64,000 bases of DNA from Actinomycetes bacterium (GTDB lineage Bacteria; Actinomycetota; Acidimicrobiia; Acidimicrobiales; RAAP-2), in NCBI GenBank assembly GCA_021793515.1, contig JAJYSP010000002.1, positions 1 through 64,000 of the forward strand, written 5' to 3'. The position numbers and the translations under genes are program-made. The notes below the pieces were generated by a model. It saw nothing but the letters and a program-made list of their open reading frames with translations, was not told where the DNA came from and did no database searches. This document shows, piece by piece, positions 44,123 to 52,649 of the stretch (position 1 is its first letter; every line of letters begins with the position of its first letter).

Positions 44123-45859
44123 TCACTTGATGCCCTCATAGGCGAGCAGGTGGCGCAGCTGCGCGACCGCCGAGGCGGTCCCGGGCCCGCTCGACACGGG
44201 ATTATCAGGGATGATCCAGTGAAGACGGTCGTTGGCCGCGACGAGGAACACGACATTGGTGTGGACACTGGTCTGGTCCGTCGCACCCATCACGACACTG
44301 ATCCCATAGGCGCGCCACACGGATCGAAGAGCGGCCTGAGAGCCGGTCAGGAAGTAGAAGTCCGTCACCCGCGCGAGGCCTTTCTCGTCGATGTAGTGAC
44401 GAACGTCGCTCAAGGACTCGTGATAGGGATCGGAGGCCACCGCCACGATATCAAGCTTCGCGGTATCGACCAGCCCCTGGCGCACCTGGGCGATCTGACT
44501 CGCGAGCGACACGCAGCCCGAGAGACAGTTCGGATCAAGGAACGTGAGCAGGGTGAGTCGTCCACGGTGCTCGCCCAAGGTGTAGCGGTGCGCGAACTGA
44601 TCGGTCAACGTGAACGGCTTGGCCGGTGCGTTGACGGCCGTAACCGGACCGTTGTCCGCGAGAAAGAGCGTCGTCTCGACGCCGCTGAGCGTGGCCGCGC
44701 CCATGGCCACGCTCCCTACGAGCACCATCGCCGCCGCGAAAGCGGCGACTACCGATCCCGTGCTGCTGAGCAAGTCACGCGAGAGGCCTCGCGGCGTGAC
44801 AGGAACATCGGACTTCGACGGTGACGCGCACCAGAGGACCATCGCGAGCGCCGGCATCGTGTTGAGGTCGGTTGACAGGCCACCGAAGAGTGCCGTGTCC
44901 TGGGCGACGACCCAGAGCACGAGACAACCCGCGATCACGCTGATGACGGGCCAGCGACGTGCGGTTGCTCGGCTAAACCAGAGACCCACTGCACTGACGA
45001 CGAGCCAGAGCAGGATTACAACATTAAGCCCGCCACCCATGGTTGCGGCCAGCGAGCCGGCACCGCGCACGATCGCGGCGAGCCATCGCGGCTGCGCGAT
45101 GGCCGCCATGTAGCTTGCCATCTCGCTTAGGGCGTTGGTCGGCCCGCCGTGCCAGAAGCCCGCCGCAGGTAGGGCCTGTTCGACCGCACCAAGGCCAAGC
45201 ACCACGGCCATCGATCGTCTGGTCACGAGGCCGAACGAGCGTCCGAAGCGTTCGGGGTCGAGCGCGAGCCACGCGCCCACGTACGCGTAGATCAGGGCCG
45301 CACCCGGCCACGCGAAGAGGATGGTCGCACCGTGAACGAAGAGCCCACCGGCACCGTCACCCACCAGCCAGACGATTGCGGCCCACAGGGCCGACACCGC
45401 TGCGGCGACGCGACCCGTGACGCCGTTGGACACGAGCAGCAACACGCCGAGCCCGATCTGCAGCCAGGCCACGCCCGAGGCCAGCGTGATTGGGTGGCCG
45501 TTCCAAAAATTGACGGCGTGGCCGATCACCGTGCGTAGGGCCGATGGCGTGTTGCGCGACATGGGCGCCACGACGTCGTTCGCGAGTCCGAGGGGCATCG
45601 AGGCCTGGAACTGCAAGAGGCCGTCGATGACCCAAAACACACCGAACCCCACGCGAAGGTGCGCTCTCGAACGAGATTCATTGAGACCGAGGTTCGACAG
45701 GTTGAACCGAGCGATCCCGCCGAGCACCGTGGCGGCGATGAGGATCACTACGGCCACGACGCCGATCCAGATGGTCATGGTGACCAGACTCGTGTGTCGA
45801 AACAGTGCAACGACAAAGGGGTTCGTCAGATCAATCGAACGCTGACTCATTCCCGGCAT
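44123..45859 (-). CDS. Multi-pass membrane protein fused to a SCO1-like domain
   Basis: 578 residues. About nine helices fill residues 28-410, and a redoxin/SCO1 domain occupies about 425-578. The latter has FTLTDQF, the copper motif CLSGC in DPNCLSGCVS, and a His in SVHTNVVF. This is the second SCO1-like domain in the island. The membrane part resembles no family I know. It follows nusB by 18 bases, so it may be expressed with efp-nusB. The ATG at 45850 is an alternative start. It is likely a copper-insertion or redox factor. Confidence 0.85.
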   Translation of the reverse strand: MPGMSQRSIDLTNPFVVALFRHTSLVTMTIWIGVVAVVILIAATVLGGIARFNLSNLGLNESRSRAHLRVGFGVFWVIDGLLQFQASMPLGLANDVVAPMSRNTPSALRTVIGHAVNFWNGHPITLASGVAWLQIGLGVLLLVSNGVTGRVAAAVSALWAAIVWLVGDGAGGLFVHGATILFAWPGAALIYAYVGAWLALDPERFGRSFGLVTRRSMAVVLGLGAVEQALPAAGFWHGGPTNALSEMASYMAAIAQPRWLAAIVRGAGSLAATMGGGLNVVILLWLVVSAVGLWFSRATARRWPVISVIAGCLVLWVVAQDTALFGGLSTDLNTMPALAMVLWCASPSKSDVPVTPRGLSRDLLSSTGSVVAAFAAAMVLVGSVAMGAATLSGVETTLFLADNGPVTAVNAPAKPFTLTDQFAHRYTLGEHRGRLTLLTFLDPNCLSGCVSLASQIAQVRQGLVDTAKLDIVAVASDPYHESLSDVRHYIDEKGLARVTDFYFLTGSQAALRSVWRAYGISVVMGATDQTSVHTNVVFLVAANDRLHWIIPDNPVSSGPGTASAVAQLRHLLAYEGIK

Positions 45860-45877
45860 GTCGAACCGACCAATCGA

Positions 45878-46276
45878 TCAACCGAGTTCGTCGACGCACG
45901 CGGCGAGTACACCGTTCACGAATGACGGCGAGTCCTCCGTCGAGAACGTACGGGCCAGTTCAACGGCCTCGTTGAGCACGACTGCCGTCGGCGGCGGATC
46001 AGCGAGCAGGAGCTCGGCGATCGCCAGCACCATGACCAATCGATCGACCAGCGCCAAGCGTTCGATCGTCCAGTCGACCAAATTGTTCCCAATGAGCGCG
46101 AGGGCGCGCGCTTCGTTGAGCTCGGCGGACTCCACCAGCGTCACGGTGTAGGGGTCGGGAGTCAGCGTTAACCGTGGCAGGATCTCTCGGGTCGAGCGAC
46201 CCTTCATTGTCGCCTCGTAGAGGATCTCGAGGGCTCGCTCTCGGGCTCGATGTCGCTGACTACCGAGGTCGTCCAC
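45878..46276 (-). CDS. nusB: Transcription antitermination factor NusB
   Basis: 132 residues. GSQRHRARERALEILYEA and LNEAVELARTFSTEDSPSFVNGVL are characteristic. It binds boxA RNA with S10 and aids rrn transcription, such as the operon at the left edge. It starts at GTG with a TAGTG overlap on efp, a common efp-nusB pair. Confidence 0.96.
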   Translation of the reverse strand: MDDLGSQRHRARERALEILYEATMKGRSTREILPRLTLTPDPYTVTLVESAELNEARALALIGNNLVDWTIERLALVDRLVMVLAIAELLLADPPPTAVVLNEAVELARTFSTEDSPSFVNGVLAACVDELG

Positions 46277-46839
46277 TAGGCGCGGGTGATGTAGTCGCCG
46301 GTGCGGGTGTCAACTTTGATGACCTCACCCGGGCCTACGAAGAGCGGGACTTGCACTACGTAGCCGGTCTCGAGTGTCGCCGGCTTGCGTGCCCCTGACA
46401 CCCGGTCGCCCTGGATTCCCGGTTCGGTCTCGGCGATCGTCAACTCGACCGATGCCGGTAGCTCGATGCCGATGATCTCGTCGTCGTGCAGTACCAGCAT
46501 GGCCTTGCCGGTCTCGACAAGGAAGTTCGCCGCGTCGCCCAAACTCTTGGAGGACACGGGGACCTGGTCGTAGGTCGACTGATCCATGAAGACGTAGTCG
46601 TCCCCGTCGCGGTAGAGGTATTGCATGTCGCGTTTGTCGATGATGGCCTGTTCGAGGCGCTCGTCGCCGCGGTACGTACGTTCGATCACGGCGCCGGAAC
46701 GGGCATTGCGCAGCTTGGTACGCACGAAGGCGCCGCCCTTGCCGGGCTTGACGTGCTGGAACTCGACGACGGTAAAGAGTCCGTCTTCGACCTTGAGGGT
46801 GATGCCGTTCTTGATGTCGTTGCTAGAGATGGCGGCCAT
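46276..46839 (-). CDS. efp: Elongation factor P
   Basis: 187 residues from the ATG at 46839. Three beta domains are seen: the KOW-like N-terminus with VEFQHVKPGKGGAFVRTKL, with the modified-residue tip Lys in PGKGG, then YLYRDGDDYVFMD, then the C-terminal YVVQVPLFV and DTRTGDYITRA. It rescues ribosomes stalled at polyproline. An in-frame start at 46872 precedes it but lies upstream of a GAAAGG site, so 46839 fits better. Confidence 0.97.
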   Translation of the reverse strand: MAAISSNDIKNGITLKVEDGLFTVVEFQHVKPGKGGAFVRTKLRNARSGAVIERTYRGDERLEQAIIDKRDMQYLYRDGDDYVFMDQSTYDQVPVSSKSLGDAANFLVETGKAMLVLHDDEIIGIELPASVELTIAETEPGIQGDRVSGARKPATLETGYVVQVPLFVGPGEVIKVDTRTGDYITRA

Positions 46840-46872
46840 GAGCCTGAACCTTTCGGGGAAGTTGCGCGCCAC

Positions 46873-46878
46873 AGTCTA
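46873..46878 (-). promoter_or_regulatory. -10 element of an internal efp promoter
   Basis: TAGACT on the minus strand, about 34 bases before the efp ATG, leaves a short leader with a ribosome binding site. It suggests efp-nusB can be transcribed apart from the aro genes. Confidence 0.4.
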
Positions 46879-46904
46879 GGCAACGCTTGCACGCCCGCGG
46901 CGCG

Positions 46905-47420
46905 TCAGGTCTCGAGCAGCTCCGCTACGGCCACCAGCGCGAGATCGTAACTGAGCGCGCCGAAGCCCGCAATCGTCCCGTTGACAACGCCGGCCAGGGT
47001 GCTGACGTGGCGAAATGGCTCTCGGGCGGCGGGATTGGATAGGTGGACCTCGACCTTCACCCCGGGAAAGATGGCCAACGCGTCGGTGAGCGCCCACGAC
47101 GTATGGCTCAACGCCCCCGCGTTGATCACGATGGCGGCCGAACGACCACGCGCCCCGTGGACCGCCTCGATAAGGTCACCCTCGAAGTTCGACTGGACGT
47201 GCCGGACGCTAAGCGCAAAACGCTGGGCCGCGATGCGCACACGCTCGACGTGCTCTTCGAGTGTCGTCGATCCGTACACCGAGACATCGCGCACCCCGAG
47301 TTGGTCGAGGTTCGGTCCCGACAGCAACAGCAATTCCCGAGTCGCGCCGCTTCGGTCCTCGACCACCGTCACCATCCCTCGAGTCTGGGCACCGTCGGTC
47401 CCGACAACAGTCGCGGACAC
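46905..47420 (-). CDS. aroQ: 3-dehydroquinate dehydratase, type II
   Basis: 171 residues including a non-conserved N-terminal tail of about 30. LLLSGPNLDQLGVRDVSVYG holds the catalytic Tyr and Arg. INAGALSHTSWAL holds the catalytic His, and REPFRH follows. It dehydrates dehydroquinate. GTG at 47420 and ATG at 47375 are both in frame; the start is unsure because neither has a good ribosome binding site. Confidence 0.93.
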   Translation of the reverse strand: MSATVVGTDGAQTRGMVTVVEDRSGATRELLLLSGPNLDQLGVRDVSVYGSTTLEEHVERVRIAAQRFALSVRHVQSNFEGDLIEAVHGARGRSAAIVINAGALSHTSWALTDALAIFPGVKVEVHLSNPAAREPFRHVSTLAGVVNGTIAGFGALSYDLALVAVAELLET

Positions 47421-47463
47421 CCGGTGGTCATCGGCGTCACACTATCGCCGCTTGCGAACGGCA

Positions 47464-48516
47464 TCAAGCCTCCAGCCGGAAGCGATCGATGGTCCGTGCG
47501 ACCACGTCGACCGCTACGCCCGGCACCACCTCGAATCCCGCGGGTCCATCGAGCACGAACGTCAGATCGTGATGCGCCTTCTTGTCACGCTGCATGACCT
47601 CGATGAGTCGTTCGCTCGTCATCGCGTTCGGTAGCGATCTCGGCAGCCCGAATGCGTCGAGCACGGCGTCGTGGACGTGGACCGAGTCGTCGCCGGTTCG
47701 CCCGAGTTCGCGGGCCAACCGAGCGGCAAACGCGAGCCCGATCGCGACCGCCTCACCGTGGCGTAGCTCGTCGGGGTCACGAGACAAGGCGAGGAGTTCG
47801 ACGGCGTGTCCGAGTGTGTGACCGTAGTTGAGCAGGGCCCGGCGCCCCTGCTCGCGCTCGTCGTCGGACACGATGGCGGATTTCAGTCCCACGCACAACG
47901 CGACCAGGTCCTCGCGCGTGGCGGCGGCGATCTCCTCGACATCGCGTCGCTCGAGGAGCCAGCACTTGGCTACCTCACCGCGACCGCTTCCCCACTCGCG
48001 CTCGGGCAACGTGTCAAGGACTTCGGTATCGCAAAGCACGCCGAGTGGCTGATGAAAGGCGCCGACCAGGTTCTTGCCGACCGTGAGGTTGACGCCGGTC
48101 TTGCCCCCGATTGCCGCATCCACCTGCCCGACCAGGGACGTCGGGACCTGAATCACACCGACGCCGCGCAGGTAGACCGCCGCGGCGAAGCCGGCGAGAT
48201 CCGTCACCGCACCCCCGCCGACGCCCACCACCACGTCGTCGCGTGACAGGCCCAACGAGATGAAACGTTCGCAGAGGTACTCCACCGCCGCCAACGTCTT
48301 GGCGGTCTCCCCGTCGGGGACCACGACTACGTGCTGCTCAAGTCCAGTGTCCAAGTCGAACCAGGACCGGTCCACGAGGCCCGCCGAGGTCACGATCGCC
48401 GCGGTGCGCGCCCGCGGTGCGCGCCGCGCAATCACCTCGGTGAGCTCACGTCTCGCGCCGGCTCCCGTGCGCACCTCGTAGCCACGTTCGCCCAGGGCGA
48501 CGTCGAAGTTCATCAC
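47464..48516 (-). CDS. aroB: 3-dehydroquinate synthase
   Basis: 350 residues. VVVVPDGETAKTL, VVGVGGGAVTDLAGF, PTSLVGQVDAAIGGKTGVN and GRGEVAK carry the NAD and zinc ligands. It makes the first ring of the shikimate pathway. GTG and ATG lie next to each other (48516 and 48513) and overlap the aroK stop. DAHP synthase and EPSP synthase are not in this cluster. Confidence 0.97.
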   Translation of the reverse strand: MMNFDVALGERGYEVRTGAGARRELTEVIARRAPRARTAAIVTSAGLVDRSWFDLDTGLEQHVVVVPDGETAKTLAAVEYLCERFISLGLSRDDVVVGVGGGAVTDLAGFAAAVYLRGVGVIQVPTSLVGQVDAAIGGKTGVNLTVGKNLVGAFHQPLGVLCDTEVLDTLPEREWGSGRGEVAKCWLLERRDVEEIAAATREDLVALCVGLKSAIVSDDEREQGRRALLNYGHTLGHAVELLALSRDPDELRHGEAVAIGLAFAARLARELGRTGDDSVHVHDAVLDAFGLPRSLPNAMTSERLIEVMQRDKKAHHDLTFVLDGPAGFEVVPGVAVDVVARTIDRFRLEA

Positions 48517-49004
48517 GCCATCATCGCACGCAGCACGTCGTCTACCACCACTTCGAGTGGTCCCGTGGCGTCGATGCGTGCTCGAGCAACGTCGCGATAC
48601 CAGGCGCCACGCCGCGCCCGCAGCGCGGCGATCGCCACGCGCGCGTCGCCACCGAGCAGTGGTCGGTCGCCGCCATCCACCCGCGACACGAGAACGTCAT
48701 CGGGCGCGTCGAGCCACACGGTCAGCTCGTTAGTGAGGATCTGGCGCGCGGCCTCGCTCTCGACGACGCCGCCTCCCGTGGACACGACGTCCTCGTGCGC
48801 GACGCTCGCGGTCAGCGCCGCGACCTCGTCGAGGCGAAACTGTGCCTCACCTACCGCGCGCAGGTGATCGGGAGCCGGTGACGCCACCATGGCGGCGAGC
48901 ACCTCATCTGTGTCGATGACCCGACAGCCCAGTCGCTCCCCCACGGCCCGCGCCACGGTTGTCTTACCCGCCCCGGGCAGGCCGACCAATACCAGCCGGG
49001 CCAC
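48513..49004 (-). CDS. aroK: Shikimate kinase
   Basis: 163 residues. The P-loop GLPGAGKTT (8-16), the Asp of DTDEV and STGGGVV bind ATP, metal and shikimate. It is small and single-domain. It starts at GTG 2 bases after the aroC stop. Confidence 0.95.
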   Translation of the reverse strand: MARLVLVGLPGAGKTTVARAVGERLGCRVIDTDEVLAAMVASPAPDHLRAVGEAQFRLDEVAALTASVAHEDVVSTGGGVVESEAARQILTNELTVWLDAPDDVLVSRVDGGDRPLLGGDARVAIAALRARRGAWYRDVARARIDATGPLEVVVDDVLRAMMA

Positions 49005-49006
49005 GA

Positions 49007-50191
49007 CTACTCGCGCGCCGAGGGCGCCGCCCCGAGCTGTTCGACGTAGGAGCGAAAATTGCGCGAGAACTCCGCCACCGAATCACCGCCGAACTTACGT
49101 TGGGTCTCACTCGCGAGCACGAGTGCGGTCATGGCCTCGGCGACCACGCCCAACGCCGGAACGGCGGTGACGTCAGTGCGCTCTTTGAACGAGACCGTCG
49201 ACTCACCCGTCGTCAGGTCAACGGTCTCTAGCACCGGTCGATTCAACGTCGCGAGTGGCTTCATCGCGACCTTGGCGATAATTGGCGCCCCCGACGAGAT
49301 CCCACCCTCGAGGCCGCCGGCGTGGTCTGACCGGCGGGCGAATCCTCCACCGCTCGACGCGCCTTCGTCACGGACGATTGCGTCGTGGGCCACGCTGCCA
49401 CGCTGTGACGCCTGGACCATCCCGTCACCAATCTCCACCGCCTTGACCGCCTGGATACTCATCAGTGCCCCGGCGAGCAGTCCGTCGAGCTTGCGGTCCC
49501 AGTGAACGTGGCTGCCGATCCCGACTGGCACGCCGTAGGCGATGACCTCCGCGATTCCGCCGAGGGAGTCCCCTTGTTTGGCGGCGGCCTTGATCTCGGC
49601 GATCATCAACTGGGCGGCGGCCTCGTCGAAGCACCGCACCTCGCTCTGGTCGACTGTCTCGAGGTCGTGGACCGACGGACGTTTGTCCGTGGGCGCCGCC
49701 ACCGAACCGATTCGCACGACGTGGCTGAGCACGGAGACGCCGATAGTCGCCAACAGTGACTTCGCGAGTGATCCCGCCACGACTCGCGCGGCGGTCTCAC
49801 GCGCGCTCGCGCGCTCGAGCACGTCACGGGCGTCGTCGAAGCCGTACTTCTGCATACCAGCCAGGTCGGCGTGACCCGGCCGAGGCGCCGTCAGCTTCTT
49901 GCTCGGCGTGCCCGGGGCCGCGGACATCTCGACCTCCCACTTGGGCCACTCGGAGTTGAGGATCTCGATGGCGACCGGCGAGCCAAGCGTGCGCCCGTGG
50001 CGGATACCGCCGGTGAGGCGCAACACGTCGCGTTCGAAGCGCATCCGTGGGCCACGACCGAAACCGAGTCGCCGCCTCGCTAGCTCGTCGGCGATCTGCT
50101 CCTCACGGATCTCGAGACCGGACGGCAGGCCCTCGATGATGACCGTCAAGGACGGTCCATGACTCTCACCCGCGGTCAGGAATCGCAACAT
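49007..50191 (-). CDS. aroC: Chorismate synthase
   Basis: 394 residues. It is the final shikimate enzyme, FMN dependent. MLRFLTAGESHGPSL is the N-terminal signature. GFGRGPRMRFERD, ASARETAARVVAGSLAK and GGGFARRSDHAGG are further family blocks. TAGAAT (50203-50198) is exactly 6 bases before its ATG, a leaderless start opening the aroC-aroK-aroB-aroQ unit. Confidence 0.97.
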   Translation of the reverse strand: MLRFLTAGESHGPSLTVIIEGLPSGLEIREEQIADELARRRLGFGRGPRMRFERDVLRLTGGIRHGRTLGSPVAIEILNSEWPKWEVEMSAAPGTPSKKLTAPRPGHADLAGMQKYGFDDARDVLERASARETAARVVAGSLAKSLLATIGVSVLSHVVRIGSVAAPTDKRPSVHDLETVDQSEVRCFDEAAAQLMIAEIKAAAKQGDSLGGIAEVIAYGVPVGIGSHVHWDRKLDGLLAGALMSIQAVKAVEIGDGMVQASQRGSVAHDAIVRDEGASSGGGFARRSDHAGGLEGGISSGAPIIAKVAMKPLATLNRPVLETVDLTTGESTVSFKERTDVTAVPALGVVAEAMTALVLASETQRKFGGDSVAEFSRNFRSYVEQLGAAPSARE

Positions 50192-50197
50192 CGCACG

Positions 50198-50203
50198 ATT
50201 CTA
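50198..50203 (-). promoter_or_regulatory. -10 element of the aro operon, leaderless
   Basis: TAGAAT on the minus strand lies 6 bases (CGTGCG) from the aroC ATG. It sits in the 31-base gap after nfuA. No -35 is obvious. Confidence 0.5.
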
Positions 50204-50222
50204 GGACAGGCGACTCCGGCGG

Positions 50223-50876
50223 TTAGTGGTCGTCGGAGTAGAAGGGATTCACACCCGAGGCGTGGTCCGTGACGTCGACGACACTCGTCAGTTCCGGGAT
50301 GGCTTCGACGAGCGCGGTCTCGATGCCCTGGGACAGCGTCATCCGACTGAGCGAGCACCCCTGGCATCCACCACCCATCATGATGTACGCGACCCGCTTC
50401 TCTTCGTCCAGAGCGACCAAATCGGCGTTGCCGCCGTGGGCCGCGATGGAGGGGTTAATCGTTGACTCGAGGACCTCGATCGCGCGCTTGGCGAGTGGTC
50501 CGTCGACTCCGAAGGCGATAATGTCTGCCGGCACGCCGGGGTGCAGCTCCTCGGCCGTGGGCGCGTTGGGGTTGACGAGGATCAAGCCGCCCCCGCCGTC
50601 GGGTGCGAACTCCAGACGGCTCCCCCGCAGCCGCGCCACGCTCGCAGCTGGGACGACGATGGTCACGTCACCGTCGCGCCCGATGGCCGCATCGGCTGGC
50701 GCATCCACACGGTCAGAGAAATAGAGGTCGTAGGTGTACCCACCCGCACGGGTACCCGTCACCTCGATGAACAGGGCCAGGTCCTCGCTGCGCTGCTCGT
50801 TTGCGAGCGCGTCGATCACCACGTTGCGCGCTTCATCGGTGAGAGTGAGGACGTCAAATGTCTCGACGGTAGTCAT
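50223..50876 (-). CDS. Iron-sulfur cluster carrier NfuA-like protein
   Basis: 217 residues from the ATG at 50876. The N-terminal half resembles a degenerate A-type (HesB-like) domain and has no Cys. The C-terminal NifU domain has GGGCQGCS with the C-x2-C cluster site. It probably carries Fe-S clusters to targets. TAGACT (50888-50883) 6 bases upstream fixes the start over the ATG at 50882. Confidence 0.9.
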   Translation of the reverse strand: MTTVETFDVLTLTDEARNVVIDALANEQRSEDLALFIEVTGTRAGGYTYDLYFSDRVDAPADAAIGRDGDVTIVVPAASVARLRGSRLEFAPDGGGGLILVNPNAPTAEELHPGVPADIIAFGVDGPLAKRAIEVLESTINPSIAAHGGNADLVALDEEKRVAYIMMGGGCQGCSLSRMTLSQGIETALVEAIPELTSVVDVTDHASGVNPFYSDDH

Positions 50877-50882
50877 GACCAA

Positions 50883-50923
50883 AGTCTAGGGGCGACGTGC
50901 TCGACCTGACCTCGGAGTAGTTT
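50883..50923. promoter_or_regulatory. Divergent leaderless promoters of nfuA and the Cys-rich gene
   Basis: TAGACT on the minus strand (50888-50883) serves nfuA. TAGTTT on the plus strand (50918-50923) is 6 bases before the GTG at 50930. The two starts are only 53 bases apart and may share control. Confidence 0.5.
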
Positions 50924-50929
50924 CGTGCC

Positions 50930-51670
50930 GTGACTTCGATACCTCCCGACGCCCACGAGTGGGTAAGTTTCGATGACGCGACCGTCCAGCGCACCTGGAT
51001 GTTCGACGTCACGTTCCTCGAAAGCAATTGGACCTGCATATTCGGCCACGGTTGTCAGGGCGTGCTGACGGGTCCGACCCCCGAACTCGTCCAAGGGTGT
51101 TGCAGTTATGGCGCCCACTTCACCGATGAGGCGGACCGCCAACGCGTCGAGCTGGCCGCCACCCGGCTCAGCGATGACCAGTGGCAGTTCAAGAAGAAGG
51201 GCGCCCAGGGGACCACGCGCGTCAAGCGCAATGGTGAAATCGTCACCCGCCTGGTACAAGATGCGTGCATCTTCCTCAACCGACCAGACTTCCATCGCGG
51301 TCCGGGCTGTGCCTTGCACGTGCTCGCCATGGATAACGACGAGAGCTACATCCCGCTCAAGCCAGACGTCTGTTGGCAGCTCCCGCTCCATCGTGACGAC
51401 GAGGTCACCGAGAGTGGTCACGTCGTTACGCGGATCGGGCAATGGGAACGGCGCGACTGGGGTGACGGCGGATTCGATTTCCACTGGTGGTGCACCGAGT
51501 CACCCGACGCCTTCGCCGGCGCGACGCGAGTCATCGACTCGATGCGCGACGAACTGATTGCCATGGTCGGCGAGGACGTGTACGCCCGACTGCTCGCGTA
51601 CGTGACCCAGCGCTCGAAACTCCCAACTCGGACCAGACTCGCCCACCCCGTGTTACGTCGGCGGGATTAG
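50930..51670 (+). CDS. Conserved cysteine-rich protein of unknown function
   Basis: 246 residues, soluble. Cys and His are clustered: CIFGHGCQGV, then GCCSYGAHF near residue 60, then CIF and GCALHVLAMD near 115-130, VCWQLPLH, and FHWWCTESPDAF. This pattern suggests an Fe-S or zinc site, and it sits beside nfuA. I recognise an actinobacterial conserved type but no function. The gene ends in a 4-base overlap with the opposing zinc-ribbon gene. Confidence 0.8.
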   Translation: MTSIPPDAHEWVSFDDATVQRTWMFDVTFLESNWTCIFGHGCQGVLTGPTPELVQGCCSYGAHFTDEADRQRVELAATRLSDDQWQFKKKGAQGTTRVKRNGEIVTRLVQDACIFLNRPDFHRGPGCALHVLAMDNDESYIPLKPDVCWQLPLHRDDEVTESGHVVTRIGQWERRDWGDGGFDFHWWCTESPDAFAGATRVIDSMRDELIAMVGEDVYARLLAYVTQRSKLPTRTRLAHPVLRRRD

Positions 51671-51879
51671 CCTTCGGCCGCGAGTGGATCGTCCTCGGCG
51701 AACGCCGTACGCGGCAACTTGCCGAGGATCTCGTCATAGCGGTCCTCTTCGGCGAGGCACCATTCCGCGTGGACGTCCTCGGGCGCGGCACCGCACTCGA
51801 CGCAGGTCGTCGCCCGTGGCCCGGTAGATCGCTTGAGTTCGCGAGCTTCAACAAACCGACGGTGGCGGCCTTTTTTCAC
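51667..51879 (-). CDS. Small zinc-ribbon-like protein
   Basis: 70 residues from the GTG at 51879, which follows GAGGAG by 5 bases. A basic N-terminus (VKKGRHRRFVEARELKR) precedes CVECG and a third Cys in HAEWC, then an acidic tail. Two or three Cys and a His could bind zinc. No family is recognised. Confidence 0.7.
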   Translation of the reverse strand: MKKGRHRRFVEARELKRSTGPRATTCVECGAAPEDVHAEWCLAEEDRYDEILGKLPRTAFAEDDPLAAEG

Positions 51880-51993
51880 GTCAACTCCTCACTGGTCGCG
51901 GTCCATAACTGGCGGCAACCGCAGCGTCGCTCTCGCACGCCGAACCCCCATGTTACCAACTCAAATGGCGTTCAGAACCCCTAACATCGACTC

Positions 51994-52221
51994 GTGAGCC
52001 CAGCCTTTGACCCCAACGAGATGGTCCTTCGATTCCGCGAGCGCGCCGAAGCCGTGAAACGACGTGGTTTCCCGCCCGTCGAAGGACCCGAACGACAGCA
52101 ATTCATCGAGGCCGCCCGAATCGATTTCCAGGACTTCGCGATGCTCGGGGACGCCGTGGCGACCCTCGAGGATGGCATCTTGCGCCTGGAGATCGACCTG
52201 CGACCCAAATCCGACGCCTAG
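51994..52221 (+). CDS. Small conserved protein of unknown function
   Basis: 75 residues, charged and helical, with no signal or helix in the membrane. TAACAT (51982-51987) is exactly 6 bases before the GTG, which argues it is real. MVLRFRERAEAVKRRGFPP and ARIDFQDFAMLGDA stand out. It converges on the lipoprotein gene with a 4-base overlap. Confidence 0.65.
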   Translation: MSPAFDPNEMVLRFRERAEAVKRRGFPPVEGPERQQFIEAARIDFQDFAMLGDAVATLEDGILRLEIDLRPKSDA

Positions 52222-52649
52222 GTCGCGGCCGCAATCCGCGCCGTCGCCTCTGCGATGGCCGCCCCCCCAGCCCGCAGCGATCCGAGCGCCGCGGTACGAC
52301 GAACGTGATCCGCACCGGCGTCGTAACACTGGTGCGCACCGGCCCCGAAGTCGGTATAGGCCCGTGAGAGCAGTGTTGTGGCCTGCTGATCGGGCGTGGG
52401 TAATGACGCGTTAGCCGACTCGGTGTCATAGAGCAGCACCCCACAGACCAGGTGCAGCATCTTGGGGCTCGTCGACGGGTTCTCGAGGGCGCGCACCGCG
52501 TGCCGCGCGTCCGCCACGATGGCGAGGGACGTGTTGTGATACCCGGTCTGGGACACCCAGTCACGCAGCGCCGATGCGCTACTCACCGTGGCCCCACACG
52601 CCGCCAGTGTCAATCCCGCCGCGAGCAGGACGCCGACGTGACGAATCAC
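52218..52649 (-). CDS. Putative lipoprotein
   Basis: 143 residues. The N-terminus VIRHVGVLLAAGLTLAACGA is a lipobox signal (LAAC), so Cys18 would be lipidated after export. The mature part is helical with two Cys and no known domain. It overlaps the tyrS stop (GTGA) and is therefore coupled to tyrS for no obvious reason. Confidence 0.78.
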   Translation of the reverse strand: MIRHVGVLLAAGLTLAACGATVSSASALRDWVSQTGYHNTSLAIVADARHAVRALENPSTSPKMLHLVCGVLLYDTESANASLPTPDQQATTLLSRAYTDFGAGAHQCYDAGADHVRRTAALGSLRAGGAAIAEATARIAAAT

